Below, piece by piece: positions 4,992 to 10,864 of a stretch of 10,864 nucleotides of DNA. The translations under genes were made by a program, and so were the position numbers. The notes below the pieces were generated by a model. The model saw only the letters and a program-made list of their open reading frames with translations, searched no databases and was not told the DNA's origin. Source of the stretch: JAFAVZ01 sp036009105 (GTDB lineage: Bacteria > Acidobacteriota > Thermoanaerobaculia > Gp7-AA8). The DNA lies in the NCBI GenBank assembly GCA_036009105.1, contig DASYMJ010000251.1, positions 1-10,864 on the forward strand. Direction: 5' to 3'. Every line of letters begins with the position of its first letter. Positions within the stretch are counted from its first letter, which is position 1.

Positions 4992-7745
4992 ATGCCGAAG
5001 GCGTACCTTTCCTCGACCTCTCTCGATCTGCAGCCCCACCGCGCCGTCGCCGCCAACGTGCTCAAGCGCTTCGGCTACGAGGACGTGGCGATGGAGTCGT
5101 ACCCCTCCGAGGATCAGCGGCCGCTGGACAAGTGCCTGGAGGATGTCGCGCGCTGCGAGCTCTTCGTCGGCATCTACGCGTGGCGCCACGGCTCGGGGAT
5201 CACGGCGGCGGAGTACGAACGGGCGGTGAAGCTGGGGAAGCCGCGGCTGCTCTTCATCATCGATGAGGAAGCGCCGTGGCCGCCGAAGTGGGTGGACCGG
5301 GATCAGAAGATGGCGGATTTTCATCAGCTGGTCCGCCACGACCGCCTCACGGCCACGTTCTCCACGCCCGACACGCTCGCCGCTCACCTGTCGGCCGCGC
5401 TCGAAACGCATGGCAGCCGCACCGTCAACGCCCCCGGTCTCGATTTCGAGGCGTACGCGAAGTTCCTCCGCCGCCGCTACAACGTGCTCGACCTCGATGC
5501 GCTCACCGATCCGAAGCGCGACGAGCTGCTGCAGTTGCGGGTGCAGGCGATATTCGTGGAGCAGAGCGCGCGCGAAGACGCGCCGCCCCTCGAGCTGCCG
5601 AAGGAGGCGCTGGACGTCCTCGCCGCCCGCGCCGACATCCACGCCGACGACCTCCCCACCGGCATGACCTCCGAGGCGCTGCAGGAGCTGAAGGCCGCCT
5701 ACTCCAGCCGCCCTGCGCGTCCCGTCCTCGAAATCCTCTCCGCCGAGGCCCACCCCCGAACCATCATCCTCGGCGACCCGGGCGCGGGAAAGTCGACCCT
5801 CCTGCGCTACATCCTCCTCTCGCTGCTCGACGCGGTGCCGAACGCGCGCCTACAGCCGGCGCTCGCCGGCCGCGTGCCGTTCCTGGTCGACCTGAAGACC
5901 TATGCCTCGCTGCGCGGCCAGCGCAAGTGCGAGACGCTCTTCGACTACTTCGACGCCATCGCGAAGTCGGACAACGCGCCGGCCAACGGCGCGACGGTGC
6001 GCCGTTATCTCGATGCCGGCCTGCTGGCCGTGCTCCTCTTCGACGGCATCGACGAGATCTTCGAGCCGGCGGAGCAGGAGACGATCACGCGTCAGATTGC
6101 CGAGCTGGCCGAGGCGTACCCGGCCGCGCGCGTGATCGTGACGAGCCGCGTCATCGGCTACCGCCGCACGCTCCTGACCCAGGCCGGCTTCCGCCACTTC
6201 ACGCTGCAGGATCTGGATGAGCAGCAGGTGACGGACTTCGTGACGCAGTGGTACGCGCTGACGCTCTCCAATCGGCCGGACGAGGCGAAGGCGCGCGTCG
6301 ACCGCATCCGGAAGTCGTTCGCCGCGTCGTCGTCGATCCGCCAGCTGGCCGGCAACCCGATGCTGCTGACCATCATGGCCATCATCGGCAAGCATCAGGA
6401 ACTGCCGCGGGAGCGCTGGAAGCTGTACGACCACGCGACGAGCGTCCTGGTGCAGCACTGGGACGTGCACCGCTACCTCGTCAACAAGGACCTCGACCCG
6501 GTGATGGACGAGGACGACAAGAAGGAACTGCTGCGCCGCCTCGCCTGGGCCATGCAGCGCGGCGAGGGCGGCTTGGCCGGCAACTACATCCACGCCGAGG
6601 AGCTGCAGCGCGAGTTCGAGGCGTATTTGAAGGAGCGCTATTACGGGTCCCGTCCGGACCAGGCCAAGATCACCGCCCGCGCGATGATCGCCCAGTTCCG
6701 CGAACGCAATTTCATCCTGTCGTTCTATGGGGCGAACGTGTACGGCTTCGTCCACCGCGCGTTCCTGGAGTTCTTCTGCGCTTCGGCCATCGTGACGAAG
6801 TTCGAGAAGACGAAGGAGCTGTCCATCGAGGACCTGAAGGAGGATGTGTTCGGCGCCCACTGGCAGGAGAAGGCGTGGCAGGAGGTGTTGCGCCTGGTGT
6901 GCGGGATGATCGGGGAGGAGTTCGCGGGGGAGTTGATCGAGTATTTGCGGGCGGGTGGCGGGGATGAGGCGCCCGGTCGCGTTGCCCTTGCCGTCGCATG
7001 CCTGTCCGAAGTCCGGCGGATCGAGTTGGTAGCGGAGACGGCGGAGAAGCTGCTGGAAACCCTGATGTCGGCCTCGGAATCCGAGGTTGGGCTCGCAATC
7101 GACAGCGCAGTGGAAATAGGCGTGCGCTGGCCCGGAAGGGAGCATCTGATGGAATGGATAGGAAAGGGGGCGGAAGACTTTGCTGTTGGTGAAGTCGTCG
7201 GTTCGGTCGGTCGAGGACTCGCGGATTTACGGGTGTTTCTGCTGCAGGAGGCGACCGGGAAGGACGCAGCCGAGCGCCGGTGGTTTCTTTCTTACGCACT
7301 CGCCTCCGGATGGCCTGACGAACGGACGCTGGCAGCACTGAAGCTCATAATGAGCAAGACCGCGTTCAAGGCCGCTCCTCTCCGTGCGGCGGCGCGCTTC
7401 ATGAGGCATCTACCTTCGGCTGTGAATTGGATTTTTGAACAAGCCAGCTCAGTGCACCCCGCAGAAGCCGAAGAGGCAATTGCCCTGAATCTGTACGACG
7501 ACCGTCGCGCCTTACCTCATTTGATGAGTGTCGTTAAGAGGAACCAGGCCCCGTACGCGCTGAGACGATTGGAAAGATATCTACACAAACCGCAAGTCGC
7601 TTCGCTGCTGGCGAAGATCGCCGCGTCGAATCGCGACGCCAACGCTCAGCAGCTCGCTGCCGACATCCTGCAACGTCGCAACATCCCCCTCTCCCCACCC
7701 CCCAAAAAACGCGCGAAGCGCAAAAAGCCTACCGGTCCCGCCTAA
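4992..7745 (+). CDS. DUF4062-NACHT STAND ATPase (bacterial NLR-like, candidate antiphage protein)
   Basis: A 917-residue multidomain signalling ATPase. Residues 1 to about 95 are a DUF4062 domain: KAYLSSTSLDLQPHR at 3-17, PLDKCLEDVARCELFVG at 44-60, then WRHGSG and the ITAAEYERA segment (70-78). Residues 150-200 hold the pre-NACHT stretch (RRRYNVLDLDAL). The NACHT domain has Walker A GDPGAGKST (261-269, Lys267), Walker B LLFDGIDE (348-355), sensor VTSR (383-386), the NPMLL motif (455-459) and the winged-helix motif FVHRAFLEFF (586-595). Residues about 610-890 look all-helical (HEAT/ARM-like), a likely sensor, followed by a basic tail (KKRAKRKK). DUF4062 at the N-terminus of STAND ATPases is usually taken as an effector or adaptor; its activity is unproven. 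NACHT proteins of this build include antiphage systems, so detection of an invader followed by effector triggering is the likeliest role, by inference. The start is set by the family N-terminus; no Shine-Dalgarno site. Only long + strand gene in the region; overlaps the sigma gene 3' end by 17 bp. Confidence 0.92.
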   Translation: MPKAYLSSTSLDLQPHRAVAANVLKRFGYEDVAMESYPSEDQRPLDKCLEDVARCELFVGIYAWRHGSGITAAEYERAVKLGKPRLLFIIDEEAPWPPKWVDRDQKMADFHQLVRHDRLTATFSTPDTLAAHLSAALETHGSRTVNAPGLDFEAYAKFLRRRYNVLDLDALTDPKRDELLQLRVQAIFVEQSAREDAPPLELPKEALDVLAARADIHADDLPTGMTSEALQELKAAYSSRPARPVLEILSAEAHPRTIILGDPGAGKSTLLRYILLSLLDAVPNARLQPALAGRVPFLVDLKTYASLRGQRKCETLFDYFDAIAKSDNAPANGATVRRYLDAGLLAVLLFDGIDEIFEPAEQETITRQIAELAEAYPAARVIVTSRVIGYRRTLLTQAGFRHFTLQDLDEQQVTDFVTQWYALTLSNRPDEAKARVDRIRKSFAASSSIRQLAGNPMLLTIMAIIGKHQELPRERWKLYDHATSVLVQHWDVHRYLVNKDLDPVMDEDDKKELLRRLAWAMQRGEGGLAGNYIHAEELQREFEAYLKERYYGSRPDQAKITARAMIAQFRERNFILSFYGANVYGFVHRAFLEFFCASAIVTKFEKTKELSIEDLKEDVFGAHWQEKAWQEVLRLVCGMIGEEFAGELIEYLRAGGGDEAPGRVALAVACLSEVRRIELVAETAEKLLETLMSASESEVGLAIDSAVEIGVRWPGREHLMEWIGKGAEDFAVGEVVGSVGRGLADLRVFLLQEATGKDAAERRWFLSYALASGWPDERTLAALKLIMSKTAFKAAPLRAAARFMRHLPSAVNWIFEQASSVHPAEAEEAIALNLYDDRRALPHLMSVVKRNQAPYALRRLERYLHKPQVASLLAKIAASNRDANAQQLAADILQRRNIPLSPPPKKRAKRKKPTGPA

Positions 7746-8904
7746 CCGACCTTCTGCACTTCGCCTCCGCGCGGGATTCGATCTGCCGCACCCGCTCCCG
7801 CGACAGGCCGAGGATCTCGCCGATGTCGCGCAGGGTCAGCTCGTCGTCCTGCAGGATGCCGTAGCGGAGCTTCAGGATCGTCTTCTCCTCCAGGGTCAGC
7901 TCCTCCACCGCCTTCTGCACGGCGCCGTGCTGGCGGAGGGTCTGGAGGGCCGGCAGGCGGCGGGCGTCGATCTGCGGCGTCATGCCCGGCGTGAGGTCGC
8001 CGAGGTCGTCCCAGAAGCGCTTCCAGGCGCTCTCGTTCGGGTTCGTGTAGAGCAGCAGCACGGCCAGCTCGCTCTCGCTGATCTGCAACGCCTCGCAGAT
8101 CTTCGCCTTCCCCCGCTCCAGCACCTCGGTCACATTCTCCGGCTCGCGGTTGAGAAAGTCCGCCAGCTCGCGGACCGACTTGGGCAGGTTGTCGCTCACG
8201 CCGTGGCGGAGCATCAGCACCAGGCGCTCTTTCGGCGAGAGGTCGGCGATGTGCGCCAGCAGCTCGTGCCGCCGCGACTGCTCCTGCATCTCCTCTTCCG
8301 CCGAGGGCACCGACGTCTGCTCGATCACGTCCGCGAGCTCGGTATGCGACTCGTCATCCAGCTCCGCGTTGAGCGAGAAGTTGTCGGTGTTGGCCTGCAT
8401 CAGCGTCTGCACTTCCTTCACCGTGACGCCGAGCTCCGTGGCCAGCTCCTCGGGCGTAGGGATGTGGTTCCCCTCGCTCATGGCCGCGCCAATGGCCTTC
8501 TCCAGGCGATACATCAGATTGGCGCGCTTGGGCGGCAGGCGGAACGCGCCACCCTGTTCGGACAGCGCGTGCAGAATGGACTGGCGGATCCACCACACCG
8601 CGTAGGTGATGAACTTGACGTTCTTCTCGGGATCGAACTTCTTCGCGGCGTGGATCAGCCCGATGTTCCCCTCGTTGATCAGGTCGAGGAAGAGGACGTG
8701 CGAGTTGCGATAGCGCTTCGCGTACGAAACCACGAAACGGAGGTTCGACTTGACGAGCTCTTCGAGCGCCGCCTTGTCATTCTCCTGCACCCGTTTCCCC
8801 AGCTCGCGCTCCCGCTCCGGCGTGAGCCGGGGGATGCGGGAGATTTCCTGGAGATACTGATTCAGGAGATCGTACGACTCGTCGCGTTCTTCGTAACGGG
8901 CCAT
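7729..8904 (-). CDS. RNA polymerase sigma-70 factor (RpoD/SigA/RpoS-like) with two region-4-like modules
   Basis: A 391-residue sigma-70 factor lacking region 1.1. Seen in order: region 1.2 (YLQEISRIPRLTPERE, 17-32), region 2 with SNLRFVVSYAKRYRN (53-67), LDLINEGNIGLIHAAKKFD (73-91) and the -10 recognition helix ending FITYAVWWIRQSI (98-110), region 3 (FRLPPKRANL at 121-130; PTPEELATELG at 149-159), then a region-4-like module (about 212-270), a linker (about 271-324) containing NESAWKRFWDDLGDL, and a canonical region 4 (about 325-388) with LTLRDIGEILGLSRERVRQIE. Primary factors normally have one region 4. Here the first module aligns without gaps to the second at a 115-residue offset but lacks the SRERVRQIE recognition helix (it reads REPENVTEVLE). 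It directs RNA polymerase to promoters. Whether it is the housekeeping or an alternative factor is not decidable here. No Shine-Dalgarno site precedes the ATG. Confidence 0.93.
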   Translation of the reverse strand: MARYEERDESYDLLNQYLQEISRIPRLTPERERELGKRVQENDKAALEELVKSNLRFVVSYAKRYRNSHVLFLDLINEGNIGLIHAAKKFDPEKNVKFITYAVWWIRQSILHALSEQGGAFRLPPKRANLMYRLEKAIGAAMSEGNHIPTPEELATELGVTVKEVQTLMQANTDNFSLNAELDDESHTELADVIEQTSVPSAEEEMQEQSRRHELLAHIADLSPKERLVLMLRHGVSDNLPKSVRELADFLNREPENVTEVLERGKAKICEALQISESELAVLLLYTNPNESAWKRFWDDLGDLTPGMTPQIDARRLPALQTLRQHGAVQKAVEELTLEEKTILKLRYGILQDDELTLRDIGEILGLSRERVRQIESRAEAKCRRSVRRDR

Positions 8905-8951
8905 CGTTGTTCGAGAGAGATACGGATTCTATCGCCGAATCGATGGCCCGT
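8896..8951 (-). promoter_or_regulatory. 11-bp inverted repeat pairing upstream region with the sigma gene start codon
   Basis: ACGGGCCATCG (8896-8906) and its exact complement CGATGGCCCGT (8941-8951) flank 34 bp. On the minus strand the downstream arm contains the ATG and the codons for Met-Ala-Arg. In any transcript that starts upstream of 8951 the arms can form an 11-bp GC-rich stem hiding the start codon. A transcript from the TAGAAT -10 at 8931-8926 would lack the upstream arm. It could instead be an operator. Confidence 0.6.
8926..8931 (-). promoter_or_regulatory. Possible -10 element of the sigma-70 gene
   Basis: TAGAAT on the minus strand (8931 to 8926) matches five of six -10 bases. 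It would give a leader of about 15 nt before the ATG at 8904. The hexamer 17 bp upstream (ATCACG) is not a -35. TTGCAA lies further up, but the 25-bp spacing is too long. Confidence 0.4.
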
Positions 8952-8967
8952 GATAGTTGCAAATCCG

Positions 8968-9444
8968 TCAGCGATTCCACGCCATGCGCACCCCTCCGCG
9001 CTGCTTCGCCACCTCCCGCGCCGCCACATCGGCATCCGCGTCGAGATGAATGAGCACCGTGTCGCTGCGGTCGTGGGTGAGGATGAAGAGCTCGACGCGG
9101 TGCTGATCGGGAGCCGGCTTCGCATAGATGAAGGTGAATTCTCCACGCGGCGTAGAACGCACCTGGACCATGGGCCGGTAGCCCTCCCCCACTTTTTCGC
9201 GCAGGATGCCGGCGAATTCGTTCGCATCGGCGCCGCGCAGGTTCTCGAAGGTGGCGAGCTCGAAGTCGTAAACGCCCTTCGGATGGACGACCCAGCAGGC
9301 GAACCTCATCAGCCCGAGGAGCGGGATGTTGACGCGCTTGATGCCGTGGCGCGCTTCGATGGCGGCGGCGACCTGACGGAAGTCGGCATGGAGCGGCACC
9401 GCGAGTGCGCTGAGCAGCAGCAGGGCAGCCAGGCGCCGGTTCAC
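8968..9444 (-). CDS. Secreted hypothetical protein, last gene of the ECF operon
   Basis: A 158-residue exported protein of unknown function. It starts with GTG at 9444, overlapping the stop of the DUF4252 gene as GTGA, with GGGAG seven bases upstream. The N-terminus is a clear Sec signal peptide (MNRR, a Leu/Ala core, likely cleavage after LHA at residue 20), so it should act in the periplasm or outside. The mature part has an amphipathic helix (QVAAAIEARHG), a possible strand-rich core (GEFTFIYAKPAP, HRVELFILTHD, DTVLIHLDAD) and one Cys (50). It has no lipobox. The C-terminal half is laid out much like its neighbour (strand, charged turn, strand, then an LDADADVAAREV segment), so it may be a divergent DUF4252-type paralogue. 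That is inference from layout, not from a motif. A 63-bp gap separates it from the sigma gene, so read-through into that gene is possible. Confidence 0.8.
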   Translation of the reverse strand: MNRRLAALLLLSALAVPLHADFRQVAAAIEARHGIKRVNIPLLGLMRFACWVVHPKGVYDFELATFENLRGADANEFAGILREKVGEGYRPMVQVRSTPRGEFTFIYAKPAPDQHRVELFILTHDRSDTVLIHLDADADVAAREVAKQRGGVRMAWNR

Positions 9445-9968
9445 TGTCCATCTCCCTTCTTCGAAACGCGGGGGATGCCGAACTGCCCCTCCAGGCTGGC
9501 CAGCTTGTCCAGATCGATGGGCCCGACCAGGTTGACGATGGTCAGCTCGCGCGGCTCGGCCGCGATGACCACCAGGCCGACGATGTTCTCCCCGCGCAGC
9601 TCGGTGTAGATCTCGACGTTCTCCCGCAGCTTGCTGCGCACGGTGACCACGCGCTTCCAGTTCGGGCCGAGCTGCTTGCGGATGGAGTCGATGACGGTGC
9701 GGTCATAGGCATCGTCGCGATCGAATTCGTAGCTGCGGACGTAGATGCCTTCCAGCCGGTTGACCATCTGCCGCACGGCGCGCTCGTCGGCGTCCGTGTC
9801 GGAGAGAAACCGGGCGCCCAGGCGGAGGAGGGCGCCGTCGAGCGTGACGTCGACCACTTCGCGGGCCTTGTCGGCAAGGCCGGGGAAGTCGAGATTGATG
9901 TGCGGCCCCTGGGCGAGAAGCGAGGGGGCGAGGGCGAGGACGAGAGTGAGGCGGAGAAGCGTTTTCAT
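9441..9968 (-). CDS. DUF4252 domain secreted protein
   Basis: A 175-residue exported protein matching the DUF4252 family, small secreted or lipid-anchored proteins often found next to ECF sigma factors. The signal peptide is MKTLLRLTLVLALAPSLLAQ, with cleavage likely near LLA-Q (residues 19-20). There is no lipobox Cys. The mature part carries the family pattern: helix LADKAREVVDVTLDGALL, then DADERAVRQMVNRLEGIYVRSYEF (60-82), WKRVVTVRSKLRENVEIYTE (104-123) and the closing strands GLVVIAAEPRELTIVNLVG (131-149). Three ATGs lie in tandem (9974, 9971, 9968). The last is chosen because AAAGGA lies six bases from it and almost touches the first; the N-terminus is uncertain by two residues. It is co-transcribed with the ECF and anti-sigma-like genes. 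Biochemical role unknown; an envelope-stress or signalling output is a guess from context. Confidence 0.85.
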   Translation of the reverse strand: MKTLLRLTLVLALAPSLLAQGPHINLDFPGLADKAREVVDVTLDGALLRLGARFLSDTDADERAVRQMVNRLEGIYVRSYEFDRDDAYDRTVIDSIRKQLGPNWKRVVTVRSKLRENVEIYTELRGENIVGLVVIAAEPRELTIVNLVGPIDLDKLASLEGQFGIPRVSKKGDGQ

Positions 9969-9979
9969 CATCATTCCTT

Positions 9980-10261
9980 TCACTTGGAGATGCCGCGGAC
10001 CTGCTGCTGGGCGTACGCGACCTTGGAGCCGGCGATGTGCATGGCCAGCAGGACCTGCTCGCGGGCACGCTCCCCTTCGGCGCGGCGATGCGCGCCCCAT
10101 CCGGCGAGCGTGACGGCGAGCAGCAGCGACGCCGCGACGGCGAATTGCGCGCGACGGGGCCGCCGCGCGGGCTCTTGTGCACGCGCCAGCACCCTCTCCG
10201 CCAGCCCCGGCGCCGGGGTCTTGCGTCGCAACGCGGCGCGCAGCTCGTGATCGAGGTTCAT
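9980..10261 (-). CDS. One-helix membrane protein, putative anti-sigma factor
   Basis: A 93-residue protein encoded directly after the ECF sigma gene and overlapping it as ATGA, with GGGAGA six bases before the ATG. It has a short N-terminal cytoplasmic part (MNLDHELRAALRRKTPAPGLAERVLAR), a basic stretch (ARRPRRAQ), a single membrane helix (about residues 39-56, FAVAASLLLAVTLAGWG) and a charged, helical outer part (about 57-93). Position and N-in single-pass topology are those of anti-sigma factors that hold an ECF factor at the membrane. It lacks the His-Cys zinc motif of the ZAS family and in fact has no cysteine, and it is very short, so it would be a non-ZAS type. The role is inferred from context rather than from a recognised domain. 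Confidence 0.75.
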   Translation of the reverse strand: MNLDHELRAALRRKTPAPGLAERVLARAQEPARRPRRAQFAVAASLLLAVTLAGWGAHRRAEGERAREQVLLAMHIAGSKVAYAQQQVRGISK

Positions 10262-10800
10262 ACGTTGTCTCCCAGTTTCTTGCGCAGCGCGCTCAAGGCG
10301 CGGTGCAGGTGGCTCTTCACGGTGTTGACCGGCATGTCGACGATGCGGCAGATCTCGGACGGGTCGAGGTCTTCCTGATAGCGGAGGGTGAGGACCAGAC
10401 GCTGCGCTTCCGGCAGGTCGGCCACGAGCTGGCGCAGCCGGCGCTCCAACAGCGGGTCGGCATCGCGGGTGACGCTGCGCAGCTCGACCGCCTCCAGCGG
10501 CACGGGCCGCAGCATCTTGCCGCGACGCATCACGTCGATGCAGCGCCGCGCGGTGACCTGCCGCAACCAGAACAGCAGATGCGCCGGCGATTCGATGTTC
10601 CCCAGGTTGCGGAACAGCTGAAGGAACACGTCCTGCGCGATCTCCTCCCCCCGGCTCCGGTCCTGGAAGAAGTGATAGGCCAGGCTGTAGACCATCGCTT
10701 CGTGCGCGCCGACGATCTCGGCAAACGCGTCGTGATCGCCTTCCCTGGCCCGCCTCAAGGTGTCGCCCCCGGCGTCCCGCTCTTCGAGGATCGCGTACAT
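10258..10800 (-). CDS. ECF-type RNA polymerase sigma factor
   Basis: A 180-residue extracytoplasmic-function sigma factor with only regions 2 and 4. Region 2 spans about residues 15-95: REGDHDAFAEIV, AYHFFQDRSRGEEIAQDVFL (41-60) and LFWLRQVTARRCIDVMRR (76-93). A linker (about 96-118) leads to region 4 (about 120-175), with LPEAQRLVLTLRYQEDLDPS and the helix-turn-helix EICRIVDMPVNTVKSHLHRA. It directs RNA polymerase to a small regulon, typically including its own operon. The next gene overlaps it and looks like its anti-sigma partner. The ATG at 10800 has no Shine-Dalgarno site and lies eight bases from a TATATA, so a nearly leaderless mRNA is possible. No classic GGAAC-type ECF autoregulatory -35 is visible in the 64 bp upstream. 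Confidence 0.93.
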   Translation of the reverse strand: MYAILEERDAGGDTLRRAREGDHDAFAEIVGAHEAMVYSLAYHFFQDRSRGEEIAQDVFLQLFRNLGNIESPAHLLFWLRQVTARRCIDVMRRGKMLRPVPLEAVELRSVTRDADPLLERRLRQLVADLPEAQRLVLTLRYQEDLDPSEICRIVDMPVNTVKSHLHRALSALRKKLGDNV

Positions 10801-10808
10801 TCGAGGGC

Positions 10809-10814
10809 TATATA
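10809..10814 (-). promoter_or_regulatory. Possible -10 element of the ECF operon
   Basis: TATATA on the minus strand (10814 to 10809) ends eight bases before the ATG at 10800 in otherwise GC-rich sequence. Transcription would start one or two bases before the ATG. There is no convincing -35 at 17 bp (CACCTT). Confidence 0.4.
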
Positions 10815-10834
10815 CGGAGGATGCCCCGGTAAAG

Positions 10835-10859
10835 GTGCAGCCGGCGACGCGCCGGGCAC
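10835..10859. terminator. GC hairpin upstream of the ECF gene (terminator or operator)
   Basis: GTGC-AG-CCGGCG-ACG-CGCCGG-GCAC forms a ten-pair stem with a two-base bulge and a three-base loop. On the minus strand it is followed only by CTTT, so termination of a gene beyond the window edge is plausible but weak. It also overlaps the place where a -35 for the ECF operon would be, so an operator is an alternative. Confidence 0.35.
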
Positions 10860-10864
10860 GGCCC

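Noticed and set aside
5850..7145. 431-codon open frame on the - strand across the NACHT gene
   Set aside because: It is antisense to conserved NACHT motifs, Leu/Arg/His/Ala-rich with no recognisable domain, and is explained by high third-position GC.
659..7745. A joint defence system of the ABC exporter operon with the NACHT gene
   Set aside because: They are transcribed divergently, and nothing in the exporter motifs suggests a role in immunity. Adjacency alone is not enough to call one system.
7927..9609. 560-codon open frame on the + strand spanning the sigma gene and two secreted-protein genes
   Set aside because: It runs antisense through several well-supported genes and their intergenic gap. 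Its low-complexity composition marks it as a shadow frame.
9969..10100. Longer N-terminal form of the DUF4252 protein starting near 10100
   Set aside because: It would bury the signal peptide behind an Arg/Gly-rich stretch and overlap most of the anti-sigma-like gene. A ribosome-binding site precedes the 9974-9968 ATGs.

Overview
This is a GC-rich, gene-dense bacterial chromosome segment. The sequence does not name the organism. An ECF sigma factor followed by a one-helix anti-sigma-like protein and a DUF4252 protein, a PHA-granule-region protein, and scarce Shine-Dalgarno sites would fit a high-GC soil or sediment lineage such as Acidobacteriota. That is a low-confidence inference.

Layout. 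(1) 5-304 (+) is a small polyhydroxyalkanoic-acid-system protein. It converges on a 73-residue Cys-free protein (330-551, -), with a strong hairpin between them. (2) 659-4961 (-) is a compact four-gene unit. Two small proteins of unknown function are followed by two ABC exporter half-transporters. Their ATP-site motifs are complementary: one has Asp in place of the catalytic Glu, the other has a degenerate signature. This predicts a heterodimeric exporter with one working and one degenerate ATP site. The 74-bp gap between the two ABC genes is almost wholly made of a heptamer tandem repeat plus inverted copies. (3) 4992-7745 (+) encodes a 917-residue DUF4062-NACHT STAND ATPase with a helical C-terminal region. 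It resembles the bacterial NLR-like proteins that include antiphage systems, and it is the best candidate here for a conflict system. It lies between oppositely oriented genes, about 30 bp from the divergent ABC operon and overlapping the sigma gene by 17 bp at its 3' end. Its C-terminal third has clearly lower GC at third codon positions. (4) 7729-8904 (-) is a primary-type sigma-70 factor with an unusual architecture: two region-4-like modules 115 residues apart, the first with a degenerate recognition helix. An 11-bp inverted repeat pairs its upstream region with its own start codon. (5) 8968-10800 (-) is a tightly overlapped four-gene operon: ECF sigma factor, one-helix anti-sigma-like membrane protein, secreted DUF4252 protein and a second secreted protein.

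How they work together. The ABC operon is probably an export system with two accessory proteins. The ECF operon is probably an envelope-signal regulatory unit. The NACHT gene is an isolated, probably acquired, immune-type gene. Several genes (NACHT, ECF, sigma, second ABC gene) have no recognisable Shine-Dalgarno site, and a few have -10-like hexamers so close to the start codon that leaderless transcripts are possible.
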